Position numbers and translations under genes: made by a program. Of a stretch of DNA of 57,855 bases, positions 36,201 to 47,100 are shown in pieces. The notes below the pieces were generated by a model, which worked only from the letters and a program-made list of their open reading frames with translations, was not told where the DNA came from and did not search any database. This DNA is from Rhizophagus sp. LPA8_4_AMF. Taxonomy: Eukaryota > Glomeromycota > Glomeromycetes > Glomerales > Glomeraceae. The first letter of the stretch is position 1. Each line of letters starts with the position of its first letter. Where the stretch lies: NCBI GenBank assembly GCA_021464525.1, contig JADRCO010000075.1:1-57855 (forward strand). Reading direction: 5' to 3'.

Positions 36201-36389
36201 TTAGCAACTCAAGTCGTTCAGGAAAGCCCGGAAATTCAAACTTTGTCACTAATTAACCAAGTTGCCTATCCAGCAAACCGAGAATCTTTGTTGCCCAGAA
36301 CTGCAGATCTAGAAGATAATGAACAACAAACCCAAGAAAGACATACGAAGAAATGTCATCGTGAGAGGAGAAAGATCAAAATGCCATGA
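33222..36389 (+). CDS. GRF-zinc-finger HARP SNF2 helicase (SMARCAL1/ZRANB3-like), intronless
   Basis: A single uninterrupted frame of 1055 residues; a second in-frame ATG is at residue 7. Residues 18-54 form a GRF-type zinc finger (C18, C20, C44, C49; RYWGCPRRSCEHFEW). Residues about 105-185 resemble the HARP domain (AIYDATRKVWVIPMTEYE). The SNF2 ATPase follows: LLTHQKEGVK (Q/Ia side), GDDMGLGKT at 228-236 (Walker A), DESH at 319-322 (motif II), LLSGTPAESRP (III), then the C-terminal lobe with IDGQTDV, LTAASTGLNFQAAD (V) and QGENRAHRIGR (VI). The last 400 residues are acidic and disordered. HARP-SNF2 proteins rewind RPA-coated DNA at stalled forks. Lack of introns beside intron-rich neighbours is odd and suggests a retrocopy or transferred ancestor. 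Confidence 0.85.
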   Translation: MSFRVNMAPKSRPDHPFCACGKPVRLCYFVKKNHPRHRDRYWGCPRRSCEHFEWVDPYPGRTTGSQKAQSNSNSHATSARAGSIGLEELFNALPSDAELEKKYNYPIKVTFSVDNDEHFIVRGYHHILTEYWKSRRGAIYDATRKVWVIPMTEYENSFRELTKYKKIPMEIIGVSGYVEKAIKFKAAKPHVEESQIKEKIGSLWEALLTHQKEGVKEVIARNGRVLLGDDMGLGKTIQALAIAEYYKDDGKVLVICPASVSGNWEGEIKKWLGAKDEEIWIVKTGKEENQDQAQYTIASYEIAKKREGWIGRFQIVIADESHFLKDRQSDRTKKLTPLMKKTKRVVLLSGTPAESRPAELFAQINIVAPALFSSYDEYIKRFCGGERKMNKDGKRYIDTKGATNTEELHWLLNSTILIRRKKEDVNLGLPSKTRQIIHIEIPATSKRELQEMKKKKGGDKPNFLKMYEESGRAKVPAIQDYLLSLKDDNKKYIVFAHHKDVIDQICYVLRREQIRFIRIDGQTDVKIRQDLVDKFQDEREVKFAILSLTAASTGLNFQAADGVIFAELSWNPSTIAQGENRAHRIGRVGDVEIKYILSKDTLDMVQWHMLKKKSKVLGIIFDNEDNVSLDEISEEDHWMIEALGKEMASRCGNELNTQDIRNFFTNPNEEIIDNNPAKDQEITAEKTDNNRDKGCLKACTIFDEMADNLNWNFDIGSSKKPVLGDKVEMTATNPVEFPTIFDIMADNLDWDFDKDLDLDFDYGDARTKNLSFALEDDGKAIIDNNDYSNSIKVDTITDPTFIELNDNKALFSLEPFKSCIENRDSQKEPFKDYSIITISDDDECTQNITNIHFNSTVIEAENNDNSDKSDKYSAAELTSFYNQRYSADPSSKETSAHNVSNVLFFTNELANEDFDPRNLSGSQNKRYTDEKDQRYELYNLLGSKNKRKADVYTNEPDKGSKKIRLETNKEIEIPQMATNMSNTYVCSIGRKSALATQVVQESPEIQTLSLINQVAYPANRESLLPRTADLEDNEQQTQERHTKKCHRERRKIKMP

Positions 36390-37093
36390 ACATCTAGACT
36401 TGGTTGATATTAATCGTTCTCCTACATGTTTGTGTTCTCCGCAAAATTATGATTATATTTTAAATTCAAAGTTGATTGATTAACTTTATTTCCTTAATTC
36501 AGTGTTGAAGCTATCTTAATTTTATAAATAATGTAATACGTGGTTATTATGTTTACAATGCAGGTAGATCGATATTAAATTTCGTGTAATTGTTTCCTTA
36601 AATATAATTATATTTATCCATTTAATAAAATATTATGAATTATTATCATTTAAATCGTAATTTACTAATGCAGTCCGAGCACTTGTAATGCTGTTCAAGA
36701 TCACGTAGTGGAAAAAAGTTACGGTGATACTCACAATTCGTGTAACGCTTAAGCAATTTAGGAATGAGATCAGTAAGAACTGTGGTTTGTCTAAAATTAA
36801 CCCATTTTTTCATTGATACGGTAATCACATTTAATTAACATTATTAACATTCTACATATTTTTATCCCATTTTAGGTAAATCGACCTTTTGCTGATTTAC
36901 ATTACAAATCAAAGGGATGTCGATCATCGTGATCGCTGAATTTTCTATGGATATTACGAGGGAAAATTAGTAAAACGCATGCCAAATTAATAATCAAAGA
37001 AATTGTATTTGTAATAATAAAATTAAAATGGATTCGAAATCTATAAAATGGGTATTAATTTTCTTCCTTTAAATTTGAAGTGTTAACGAAAAA
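36390..37093. other. Intergenic
   Basis: No supported gene. A minus-strand frame at about 36646-36813 (MKKWVNFRQTTVLTDLIPKL, with a later CSDC pair) is stop-free but short and unrecognised. The right end is the promoter of the dioxygenase gene. Confidence 0.5.
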
Positions 37094-38327
37094 ATGTCCG
37101 CTGCTAGGTTGCCTTGTTATTATATTTCTCATGGAGGTAAGTACCATATATCGCGGGCTAGAATATCCCGAGGGTTGACTTGCATTACAAATTTTTATTA
37201 TGAAAAGAATGTGTTTGCTAGTATAGTAATAGAAGTTATAATATCTGGGTAAAATTAGATTCTTTTAAATAATAAATCAATTGAAAATTGAACCTTTTTC
37301 GGGTAAAAGAGGTTGGATACTATGCAATTAATTTAGTTTAGCAGCCAGAATTGTTAGTAAACTTATATCACATCAATTCATATCATTACTTTTAAGGTCC
37401 ATCAATATTGATTGAGGAAGAGGATAAAACCCATAAATGGCTTAAACGATGGGGAAAATCAATTATCGAAGAAATTAAGCCAAAAGCTATAGTCTTCATT
37501 TCCGCTCACTGGGAAACAACCAACATCAAAGTAACGAATTTTCCAGACAAAACACCAATTATATATGATTACTACGGATTCCCACAAATACTCTATCAAC
37601 AAACATATGATTGCAAAGGTTCTCCAGAAGTAGCAAAGAAAATTGTTGAGTTATTAACTCAGGTAAAATTTATTCAGGCAATAAAATTATTTATCAACAT
37701 TGTCACCACATAGCTTTTGTTTAATTCATTAGGCTGGATTCGAAGCGAAATTGAATGATAAGAGAGGATTCGACCATGGATGTTGGATACCAATGAAAAT
37801 AGCAATCCCTGAACCTGGCGATTTGCCTATTATACAAGTATCTCTTACTCGTAAAGCATCCTATGAATATAATATTAAAATTGGTCACGCATTGGCTTCT
37901 CTTAGGTAAGTAAAATTTGAAAAGAGACTAGTTATTATTTAGAAACATTAATTTTGTTTTCTCATTTTTAAGAGATGAAGGAGTTCTTATTGTCGGTTCG
38001 GGGAGCTTGGTTCATAACTTAAAAGAAACATTCTCTGCATATAACAAAGAAACGAATACATTTGGAGATTATGTGGCTTCGTACGTTGAACCATTTGACA
38101 AGGATATAGAAGAATTTTGTACAAAATTCAATGGAAAAGAACGTGATCAAAAATTGATTGACCTAATTAATCATCCTTTATTAAGACAAGCTCATCCGAC
38201 AGACGATCATTTAGTCCCTTTACATATTGCAGTAGGTGCTGCTGGTGATGAACAAGGAGCAAAATTGCACACACAATATGCAGCTGGTTTAAGTATGAGT
38301 GCTTTTGGTTTTGGTGCTGCAAATTAA
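37094..38327 (+). CDS. LigB-family extradiol ring-cleavage dioxygenase (DODA-like)
   Basis: Four exons (37094-37136, 37397-37662, 37733-37905, 37973-38327) give 278 residues, the usual size for single-domain class III extradiol dioxygenases. The N-terminus is LPCYYISHGGPSILIEE, with the metal-binding histidine in SHGGP. KAIVFISAHWETTNIKV contributes a second conserved histidine, and GFDHGCWIPMK and RQAHPTDDHLVPLHIAVGAA carry the others. The family uses non-haem iron or zinc to open catechol rings, as in DOPA 4,5-dioxygenase. The natural substrate cannot be told from sequence. Convergent with the RasGAP gene. Confidence 0.9.
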
Positions 38328-38752
38328 TTCAACTAGCGTAAAGTTATTTTATTACAATAAACATGTTAAATGTATGTCTCTCTGAAATAAGATTCATTCG
38401 AAATTTTTTACACAATATTAAATTTAAATAATTTAAATATAAACAAAATGTATTTTTAATATTAGGAAATAATATTAGATATGACAATAAAGAAATGAAA
38501 TGGTAATTAAGTGAAATAATGTTGGCTATAAGAACATTAAAAATGATGTTAACGATGTGAAATTTGCAGAAATAAGTGCAAAAATGACTATCCAAAATGA
38601 AAGTGAAAATGAAAATAATGTTTGTTCAAGAATATGAGATTAATGATTGCGAGAAATTCTAAATAAAATTAATAATACAATAAAATTATAATAAAAAAAA
38701 AAATTAAATATTAATGAAAATGAGTCAAAACATAATTTCTAAATAGTTAATT
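38328..38752. other. Convergent intergenic region
   Basis: 425 AT-rich bases between two 3' ends; no gene or repeat recognised. Confidence 0.6.
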
Positions 38753-41700
38753 TTATGCCTTTCTTTTAGAGAATGTTTTGTTCAACAATTGTAATAGCTT
38801 GGAAACATTAAGTTGAACATATTCAAGATCAAGAGAAAGTATGTTATCTTGTTGCTAAAAATAAGCACAATAATAAAGGGTTAATGCTTTATCATGTATT
38901 TTTATTTTAAAGTAATTCTTAATAAAAAAAAACTATGTACCTTTTCTAGAAGATCGTCTAATTTAAGGTCCATCTCTAAAATTGGAGCATCGCGTCCCTT
39001 ATAATGCAATGCAATAATAAATGTTCCAGGAACAGGTGATGTTATATTGAAAAAAATATTTTGTCGCCTAATTTTTTAAAATGAAGTAAGGATATATGAG
39101 GATATATGAAACATGAAATTAAAAAGTTTTATCTTTATAAAAATTGAGTAACCCACCTATTCTCAGGTACACTTGTTTCAACTATAATCCCATCTTTTTC
39201 TAAATGGGTGTGTGTAAATTTGTACGGACCCAAAACCTTTATCTTTTGACTTTTTTCTTTACCGCCCAATTTTACCACACTTGCACCAGGTCCTCCTTTG
39301 GCATCCTGTTGTCTAACATTCAGCAAATATGCTTTATAACTATCTAATTGACTTCTTAGATAATTATTATGATCACAGATTGTTTTATAAACAGTCTCAA
39401 GAGATTTTATTTCTTCGTTGACCTTTTCTCGAAGATTACCAAGATGAACTAATTCTTGTGCAACTTCTTCGGTCATAAGTTTATATCCATCTCTTCGGTT
39501 AATCACATGAGCTTCCTCAAGCTCTCGAAGCATTTCTTTAACTTTAATTCCTTTGCGAACAAGAGTGGCATCTTTTGCAGTTGCTGCCGTTTCAGCTACC
39601 GCAGCTAAATCAATATTTTGTTTATTAGCGATTCGCGGTATAGATCGAATAATTTGTACGAAAATTGATTTTGTTTCCATATATAAAATATCATTTTGTG
39701 TCACATTATTGTCGGACATAAGTGCTGTGGCGATATCTATAAGGTTGAGTGTTGTGTAAATAATATTGTCAAAACGTCACAAATAATCACAAATTATCGC
39801 AAACCTTGTATAGGTGTCTCCCAACGACTAAATAATGGAAGCTCAACAATTTTATTTTCTTTTCTGGGAACCTGAGCTGGGGCTGTTCCAATTTCTTCCA
39901 AAATTATGCGTAAATGATTCTTGTCTGATGGTGCCTATATAAAGAAGTTCAAATAAATATTCCCTAAAAGAATAAATATCAAATTTAAAGAGTTTATATA
40001 TACCAAAACTTCTAAATGTTGTAACAATAATGCATGTGTGTTGTATATCTCATTCAACGTTATTTGTAACATTAAGTCCTTTTTTGAAAGAGCCACATAT
40101 TGATCCATCTAAAAATATACATAATGTAATTAATAAATAAATCAATATTATTTATAACTCTAAAAATTATGATTTTCAATAAAACATACTTCTAAACTCT
40201 CATAAAAATCGCCCACTTCGCACAATTCCAATAAAAATTTATTTATTCTCTGTTTATTACTCTCAATAAAAGGATTCAACAACATCATAAATTCTTCCTT
40301 TGAATAAGAAGGCTTATTTGCCAAATTTTGTATCATCTTGGCAATCTATCAATAAAGAGAAAGAAATAACCATAAATAAAATGCGCTTAAAAACCATATT
40401 AAATAAAAACCATAAAATACCAGAGTCAATGTTCGTATTGGATGTTTGCCTGGATTTCCATCAACTAACATATATGTTTGTGGTGTGACAATGGCTGGGT
40501 TGACAAATCTCAAGAAGAAAAATCCACCGATTAATGTACATATCATAAATTCTGTTGCATCAGGATATTTTCGCTACAATGTGTTAAAATAATTAGTGTA
40601 TTAGATATTCATAAAATGGTTAAGTTGAAATGAAAAGCTTACCTTCGTTAACGATTTAATTTGTTTGCAAATCCATCGAATACCATACGGCACTTGTTCG
40701 ATAGACTGTATTATAGTTGTAATGAAAGAGTTCGCAATGTCTATTAACATCTTTATGCGAGGTGCTATAATAGCTTGAACATCGGCATTGGCCGCGGCAA
40801 CATCAGGTGTAACAGCACGTGGAAGTTCGGGAGGCAATGAACCATTATCTTCCTCGATTTTTTTTATCATCTGTTCATATACTTTAAGTGGATTAATTTC
40901 TAAATTTAACTCTTTACATTCTATCAGACTATTTATTCGTTCCGAAAGCACAGCTTTCAGATAGCCCTGCCCAGGGCCTCTACGAGTATATGTTGTCATC
41001 ATACGTGATACAGGCGTATTTGCTCGAAGGAGGGAATTGAAGTCATTTGTGGTTTCAAATTGTGCTGATAGAACAGACTACATGAAAAGAAAAATTCAAT
41101 AAAAAATTTCGTATCTTTTTCACTGTAGACGTAAAAACTTACCTGAAACATTGTTAATAATAAATGTTCTTCTCTGCTTTCATATTGATTTCCATACAGT
41201 GTAAACATTACAGTTTGAAGCAAAGTATCAATCTCTGTTAAACTTACTAGACGACATAAATTTGCAATATGTCGCGGTTCTGTTTGAAGGAGGAAAAAAA
41301 GATTTCCATATTGATTCATTTTACGATGATCTGGGAAAGCAACAACTTGTTGATCTGATTCTTCAAAATGACTTTCTACTTCTTGTTTCTACATTGTAGA
41401 TAAATACAAATTAAATTTTTTTAAAAAATTTTAAACAATATTAATTAAATTAAGCAACCTCATCTAACGCCATTCTGTTTGCGATTAATAAGGCAATTCG
41501 TGAATCCAAATAGCGAACATCTCGTTCCAAAACGAAATTTTTTTTGGATTGTGCTGAAATTCGGCCTTTTAAATCTCGTAATCGTTTTTGTGCTAAAATA
41601 AGAAAAAATTTTTGCATAAGAATTGCAATCTGTACTGTATTTTTTCGCGTAATTAAATATATTTCCATTCACAATTCCTATATAAAACACGTAATAATTT

Positions 41701-42001
41701 TCTAAATAAATGATTATAATTTCATGATAAATTGACGAATATTCAATTCTCCACTAAGGTAATCGTATCACGCGTAGAAATACACATAATTTGAAGTCAA
41801 TATTCTACCTTTCGCTAAATCATCTTCAACCTCTATGTCCTGTTCTGCAGCCATAGAGTATAGTGCTGTTACAGAATATCTCGTACTGGAACGGCCAGCA
41901 AAGGATCCCGCTGTGTCTTTTCGTTGAGCATTTCTATTTAGGGGACGTGAACCTGGTGAGATGGGAATTCCAAAACTTGCTAAAATGCTTTGACGTTCCA
42001 T
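38753..42001 (-). CDS. Ras GTPase-activating protein, fungal Gap1/Sar1 type (IQGAP-related)
   Basis: Start ATG 41999-42001 ([20 protein letters not shown]), stop TAA 38753-38755 (KTFSKRKA). About ten exons. The RasGAP domain lies between about 41.4 and 40.0 kb. It has [32 protein letters not shown] (the finger-loop position) and [17 protein letters not shown] (the structural FLR motif). A RasGAP C-terminal domain follows ([20 protein letters not shown] ... [17 protein letters not shown]), the pairing found in IQGAPs and in fission-yeast Gap1. There are no calponin-homology or IQ motifs at the N-terminus, so it is the short fungal form that switches off Ras in morphogenesis and mating signalling rather than a cytokinetic IQGAP. 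ACGCGT occurs in its first intron (41770). Confidence 0.87.
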
Positions 42002-42825
42002 TTGTCGGTCTTTAGTATTTATTGTTTGCTATCCTCTTATATTATTAGGAGTTCTTTAAATAGCTCTTTTGAAGTGCACTACAATGCTCGTATAATTTTT
42101 AGTGCAAGTTATTTTCGTTGATGAAAGGTTGAGAAAATGAATCGTATCTGAAATTTTTTGAAGGTAACTTCTATAATATTCAACATTCTAATAAGACGAA
42201 TTTCGCGGCATCCCCTTTTATAGAAATAACGATTTAATTACCTTCAGAGTTTCAAAAAAAAGAACAGTCGTACAGTTTTAACTAATTGTTGGACATATAC
42301 AGATTGTTATCCGCAATAATAATATGTCACTTCACGTGATTTATAATTTTGGCCCGAATTAGATACAAAGCTCATAACCCTAGACGTTAAGTTGCCGGGC
42401 TGAATCGGTCCCGGATTGGTTTCTTTTTTTTTACAAGTCGCTGGGACGCTGGGTAGTGTAGATAAAAGTTTTTGTTAGATTACAATATATTCTTCGTTTT
42501 GTATTCCTCCTTCACATGACATAAAATAAATAAATCCTAGACGTTAAGTGATATCTTTTTTTAGCTATAAAATTACCTCTCTTTAAATTCAAGAGAGCTA
42601 TACAGCCTATACTTTTCAAAAAAAGTCAACCCAATAATTTAATTACATTAATAAAATTACAAATAATATATTTAAAAATAATAATATTTATATCATTTAT
42701 TTAAAGCAAAGTAGGAATTATCTCTGCAAATAAATTTTGTTTATTCTTAACAAAATATATATTATATTATTTTCATTTTGGTTTTTTGAAATATATTTAT
42801 TTTATTGGTTAAATGTAATTATATA
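42002..42825. other. Intergenic; transition from gene block to transposon block
   Basis: It contains the RasGAP promoter and AT-rich sequence. The words cctagacgttaag occur twice (near 42382 and 42537). No gene is seen. Confidence 0.55.
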
Positions 42826-43035
42826 TACACTACCCTCTCAAAAGTATCCGCCCAAGTAGGACCCCAATTACTTCTAATAAAGATCTCTGTAGAAATTTCA
42901 ACTTTTATATCATATGTAATTTTACCCTACATTTTCTTGCAATTCTATTGGTTAATTGATCTAAAAAGGAAAAAAAATCAAAATAATGCAGAAACAACAC
43001 ATTTATTAGATTTAGAAAGTCAAAAATGAGTTTAC
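42826..43035 (+). mobile_element. Possible end of a Tc1/mariner-like element
   Basis: After a TA-rich junction, the sequence reads cactaccctctcaaaagtat, a form typical of the outer end of Tc1-like elements. About 200 bases follow before the next repeat starts. No matching opposite end is in the window, so it would be a truncated copy. A stop-free frame over it (about 42805-43029) has no recognisable protein. Confidence 0.3.
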
Positions 43036-43589
43036 TACAGACCTTTAAAAGCTCTCTACTTGGCTAGTCTAATCAAACTATTTAATAAACCACTCATCAT
43101 CTCACAAAAGATTCCACGTGTGCATTGTCTTGCTTCTATTTATCTATTATGAATGACTCATAGGGTAAACCAGAATGCTCTTAGTCTAGCTAGACCTCAT
43201 AGTCAAAGAAGGGCCAAAGACATGTTGTATTACAAAGGAAATAAAAAACAAAAATGAAAAATTTTATTTAAAAGACAAATAAAGAAACTATATAAAAATA
43301 TAAAGAAAATAAGACAAATAAGTAAAAGAAAAAAATAAAGGTATGTTCTAAGAAAGGTTAAATTACAACTGTTTACTATAAATCCAGAGGAAGTCACAGA
43401 AATAGCTGGTGGTAAGAGCAGTTAATCCTGGATAAGCTTTTTAAGTATCTTTTTCAAGGATTTAATTTTTGCATATAAAGCCCGTTTGCTATATTTTGAT
43501 TCAGATTAGGATAACTTGACAGTTGAGGTGTCTTAGATTTCTTTTCTTTGTCTTTAAGATTGGTATAAGACTTTTTAGTTAAAGTTCTT

Positions 43590-43597
43590 GATTTAAT
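43590..43597. repeat. Target site duplication, left (GATTTAAT)
   Basis: GATTTAAT directly precedes the element end TAAAGCTCC and is repeated exactly at 49170-49177. Confidence 0.92.
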
Positions 43598-43804
43598 TAA
43601 AGCTCCGCACGAGCTGGCTTGAGCTGAGCCACAGTCTGGCTCAGCTCAGCTCAGCAAAAAAAATTCGGGCCTGAGCCAGAGTGAGCTGAGCCATAAAAAT
43701 TTTAGCTCAAGCTCAAGTGAGCCGAGCTGAGCCATGAAAAATCCTGGCTTGAGCCAAGCTAGGCTTGAACTGGCTCGAGCTGGCTCGAGCTTTATTAAAG
43801 AATC

Positions 43805-44153
43805 GAAAAAAAATGTTGCAAAACGTTTTTTTCATATAATATTAAACAAAAAATGTTTTCGCAACGTTTTTTGTTTAAGTATCAAAAAAACGGTGCAAAA
43901 TGTTTTTTTTCATATAATATTATGCAAAAAATGATTTCACAACGTTTTTTGCTAAAGTATCAAAAAAAAATGTTGCAAAACGTTTTTTTCATATAATATT
44001 ATGCAAAAAACGATTTCACAACGTTTTTTGCTAAAGTATCAAAAAAAACGTTGCGAAACGTTTTTTTCATATAACATTAAACAAAAAAACGTTTTTGCAA
44101 CGTTTTTTGTTAAAGTATTGAAAAAAATGTTGCGAAATGTTTTTTTTATATAA
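43805..44153. repeat. Left hairpin array of the outer element
   Basis: About five units of roughly 75 bases, each an imperfect palindrome: acaaaaaacgttttcgcaac then gttttttgt, linked by taaagtatc and catataatatta. Units differ mostly at CG positions, which appear as CG, TG or CA. Confidence 0.85.
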
Positions 44154-47100
44154 CAGTCACCGGACATGTCCACTCCAAATGATATATATATACTATAAAG
44201 TTTGTGTAACAATAATTGATTAACTTCATTTTATAGTTAAACGTCAATTATAATATACAACGCCTATAACAATTAGTTATTTTTGTAGATCATCACATGA
44301 TTTATAAGTTCCTTAAATTGGATTTCCTTTTTCGTGACTTCTTTTTTTCTTTGCATTTACGTAAATTCTGTCTTAAAAATACGCTTTTTTTTGAGATCCT
44401 TTTCAAAGAAGGGATAAATATACATTATTAACAGTAGAAATATATGTAATTTAATGAGCAGAACAAGATTTTCTAAGTTAGTAAAGTGAGTTATTTAGAT
44501 GGATTTTGCATAAAATGCGAATAATCAATTTTTTATAATAAAAGAATAATATTTTAATATTAACGCTCTACTTTTTAATTTCTATTCATTAGGTTTTGGT
44601 TTATGATGGCTCCAATAATCTCGTATTTTCTTTTTTGCCCATCCATCCCAAACTTGCAGTAATAATCCCAAAACTGCTTCGATTTTTTCCTCTGTTTGGT
44701 GAATTTTGAGTCAATAACGGTTCTAACAAGTTTTTTTCTTGTTGAGTAGTTTGATGGCGTGTTACTTTTTGTTTTTTCAATAATGGTTCAGAAGCATGGT
44801 CGGTATCTGTAAGGATTTTTTCCAAAGATGGAGATGATTATTCCGGCAATTCATCTTCCTTTTCAGTAAGTTTTGAAAGTCTTTTTTCTAATAATTTGGA
44901 AACTTTTCCTGTTTCTTTTTCAACCTTTTTTATATCTTTTACTTTACTAACTATTACTTCTTTAGCTCCTCTTCCCTTAGTATTAATTGTTTCAGTTTTT
45001 AAAATTTCTTGCCTATATATTTTTTTTAATCTTTCTAATCCCGCATTATAATACCCAAATAGTTTTTGACATCCTTCATAATTCAATTGATTATTATTCT
45101 TAAAAAGTGGATGCTCTAATGGATTGGCTGAATCAAAAGCTTCTATTAAAGTTCTTATCAAATTCCAAAGGGCCACATATCGACTATCCACAGAATGCTT
45201 ACTAGATAACATTACATTATCATCAATAAATTCACTAAAAAGTAAGTCTATTCTCTCTTTTTCGATTTGTGCAGCTTTAATTTGACGTTTCAGATTCTCC
45301 TCATCAATAACATTCTCTGTAATGTTTTGTTTAATGAATTTAACACCATAAGTCTCAAGCGCCTCATCAAATGCAAAGTAATGACCTTCCTTTGTTAAAT
45401 TAACTGATCCAGCATAATGTAATAATTCTTTAAGTCGTGGAAATTTTGCAAGTAAAGCCAGAAAATGAACTGTTAATTTGGTATAATTTAATTTTCCCTC
45501 AGCTGGAAATAGTGAAGCAAATGCAGCAAGACATTTGAGTTGTGTATTTGTATTTTCAGTTCTAATACCTCCTCGATGAGCTTTCCACCAGCCACACCAT
45601 TTGTAAAAACAGTACCATACCTTAAGTAAGTCATTATCTAGTTCATTTATTTGTGAAAATTCCATTTGATTTTTTGTAGTATAAATTTGAATTGCACAAG
45701 CAACTGCAACCCATATTAAATCTAATACTCTACATGTAGAACAATAATCAACTACAGATTCTAACTTATCTAAAAACTTTACACCTAATGTAGCAGCAAG
45801 GTTATAGATTCCATAACTTGAGAAAATTGTTAGAAGTACACTGCACATATCCTTGGACGTGTGCCACTGTCCAAGAAGAGGTCAAATTCTTGAATTTTTT
45901 TGATGTAGTTTAATAACTCAATGAAATATTGCTTCATCACAGCAAATTTCTACAGATTGATTTTCAGTTAATTCTAAATCTTCAATATATTTTTCACACG
46001 AAGAAAATATTTCTTCATCATTACTAGGATTCCCTCCAGCTTCAAGAATAACAATGTGTGGTGGTGGGCATTGCATACCAATATTTATTTGTTCAATTAT
46101 TTTTGAATTTACTGTATCACAATCAAATTCACATGAATATTTTACTGAATTATCTTCATTTTGTTTACAGTTAAGGAGATGAATAATTAAAAGCTGAAAT
46201 CCAATTAAAGTTTCATCAGCAAATTGATTTAGACCAAATAGATATGTTCGTTCATCAAGTTGTATTATATCATCACTAATTAACTCATTGGAAATTGGTA
46301 ATTCAAATTGAAATACAATTCTTAATGTTGCGTGAGTAGTTGTTCGTGTTGTATCATATATGTTGCCAAAAGTGAATGATTTCTCTTTGAAATCAATGTT
46401 GTCAATAACACACATATTCCATATTTCATTATTTTTTTTTAGTCGTGAAGTTGGATTAGCTGCTGACATTTTTTTGTATTCTAAACGTCTTTCATGATGA
46501 CCAGTATGTGTGACCACATTTACAGATTGAAGAACTTGATGTAACGAAGATAGTAAACGAGATTTTCGACAAAGACTTGAAAGTATTGTTGGTAACCATA
46601 TTTTTACTTTTTTTGGGATAGGGAAAGAATTGTAGAGGTTAAAAATGTGCTAATTTTTTTTACCCTAATTTGATTAACTGATTTTACTGATATTTTTCGT
46701 GTTATTAGCTTTTTATTTGCACTTTTTTTATTATATTCTAATAAATTACTTACCATCCCTTCAAATAAAAATACATAGATTTAGGAAGTACCGATTGATA
46801 TTCATTTAAAGAATTAGGTGATTCTAATGCTTGAAAATCCTGAAACTCTTTACAAGTTTTTTTAAGATCTCTAGCTAAATTGCAACCCATTTGTGAACAT
46901 TCTTCAGGCGTTAAAATTGAATTATTTATTTTAATTTTATATAATTTAAATATTGTTTTTATAGAAAATAAACTTAATGTTTGAGATGATACAGGGGTCG
47001 TGTTGGTCTGTTCATTTATTTGTTCATTATTTTCAAAATCAAGAATTTGTAAGGTTGGAGTAATAAGATTTAAAATTTTTTTTTGTAATTGTATATTATT

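Noticed and set aside
36646-36828. Minus-strand small frame with a CSDC pair
   Set aside because: No ATG at its start, 56 codons from the first ATG, no family match and no splice or promoter support.
42805-43029. 74-residue frame as a gene
   Set aside because: It overlaps a transposon-end-like sequence, and the predicted protein has no recognisable features.
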